Made by a program: the position numbers and the translations under genes. This document shows, one piece after another, positions 63,682-64,000 of a stretch of 64,000 bases of DNA. How positions within the stretch are numbered: position 1 is the first letter of the stretch; every line of letters begins with the position of its first letter. The notes beneath the pieces are model-generated. The model saw only the letters and a program-made list of their open reading frames with translations, was not told the DNA's origin and searched no databases. The DNA is from Methanothrix sp. (GTDB lineage: Archaea > Halobacteriota > Methanosarcinia > Methanotrichales > Methanotrichaceae), in assembly GCF_016706325.1 (NCBI RefSeq), contig NZ_JADJJX010000001.1, positions 806,001-870,000 on the forward strand. The letters run 5' to 3'.

Positions 63682-64000
63682 TTACATGTCATTATTGCCC
63701 AGAACGATGCGCTCTGCGGGCCACAGCCGGCCGTCCAGCTCGTAGACGAGGGGATCGGCATTGTGAACGGCCAGATCTTCTATATCCAGATCGGATATCC
63801 CCTCTATATGCTTGACCAGGGCGCGGATGGTGTTGCCATGGGAGACCACCAGAATGCTCCTCCCTTCCTCCAGGTCAGCAGCTATCTCCTCCTGCCAGAG
63901 GGGCAGAAGACGCTCTTGTACCTCCTTCAAAGATTCGGAGGATGAAGGGGGCCCTGCTATCGGATTGGTGCGGCGATGGCCCCCCTCCTGAAGGCCGATA
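63682..64000 (-). CDS. Phosphoglycerate mutase (histidine phosphatase family), 3' part only
   Basis: Only the C-terminal 105 or so codons are in the window; the gene continues past base 64000. ILVVSHGNTIRALVKHIEGI carries the second catalytic histidine, and PLVYELDGRLWPAERIVLGN is the usual end of cofactor-dependent phosphoglycerate mutase (GpmA). Upstream, EGGHRRTNPIAGPPSSSESL differs somewhat from typical GpmA. It probably interconverts 2- and 3-phosphoglycerate. It is the upstream partner of the HPr-kinase-like gene. Confidence 0.85.
   Translation of the reverse strand, partial: IGLQEGGHRRTNPIAGPPSSSESLKEVQERLLPLWQEEIAADLEEGRSILVVSHGNTIRALVKHIEGISDLDIEDLAVHNADPLVYELDGRLWPAERIVLGNNDM

Overview
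The window looks like chromosome from a methanogenic archaeon of the Methanosarcinales/Methanotrichales type. A Methanothrix (Methanosaeta)-like organism fits best, but this is inferred from gene content only. The evidence is an S-layer protein with a tandemly duplicated Methanosarcina-type domain and a PGF-CTERM tail, a bifunctional Fae-Hps, an F420H2:NADP oxidoreductase, an FwdC-like protein, transcription factor E, archaeal-type ThrS, archaeal Trm1 and Tsr3, and TATA-box promoters. Bacterial-type genes typical of these archaea (mutS-mutL, Hsp20, thiC, nadC) are also present. Start codons are often TTG or GTG placed behind good Shine-Dalgarno sequences.

Layout. 0-5.5 kb: S-layer protein, AmmeMemoRadiSam radical SAM enzyme, fused RibBA, Hsp20. 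5.5-11.5 kb: Tsr3, then a tight run valS / CYTH protein / presenilin-like protease / small zinc protein / AcuC-like deacetylase. 11.5-24.8 kb: divergent nadX and nadC, a secreted membrane-anchored protein, a tubulin/FtsZ-like GTPase, FwdC-like and DUF373 proteins, thiC, a geranylgeranyl-reductase-family flavoprotein, a PIN-ATPase-KH protein and two paralogous exported proteins. 24.9-30.6 kb: mutS (frameshifted), mutL, an AIR-synthase-like protein. 30.7-34.7 kb: a regulator-rich block (winged-helix protein, TFE, two small DNA-binding-type proteins, a TPR protein) followed by two small conserved archaeal families. 34.7-42.9 kb: a stand-alone AICAR transformylase, a beta-helix protein, trm1, fno, a TraB protein coupled to an M50 protease with CBS domains, and a class II aldolase. 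42.9-50.1 kb: mostly exported proteins (subtilase, double rhodanese, NosD-like beta-helix, DNRLRE-like protein, thioredoxin/CcdA-like protein). 50.2-56.2 kb: Fae-Hps, an alkaline-phosphatase-superfamily protein, a long non-coding region with RNA-like folding, a DUF169 protein and thrS. 56.2-64 kb: another NosD-like protein, Rieske plus GH15 glucoamylase, a YgiQ-type radical SAM protein, an HPr-kinase-like protein and a phosphoglycerate mutase cut by the window edge.

Two themes stand out. First, at least seven genes are broken by single-base indels that restore full-length family proteins when corrected (mutS, rhodanese, two NosD-like genes, DUF169, thrS, YgiQ). Two more (thioredoxin/CcdA and fae-hps) carry pairs of compensating indels that leave the frame open but scramble short stretches of protein. 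Most lie in short homopolymers and most are between 44 and 61 kb, so consensus error is the simplest explanation; recent gene decay is the alternative. Second, several intergenic stretches hold non-coding structure: four candidate RNA folds (near 38.7, 42.2, 48.7 and 52.9-53.3 kb) and short tandem repeats with a 12-17 bp period next to genes for exported proteins.
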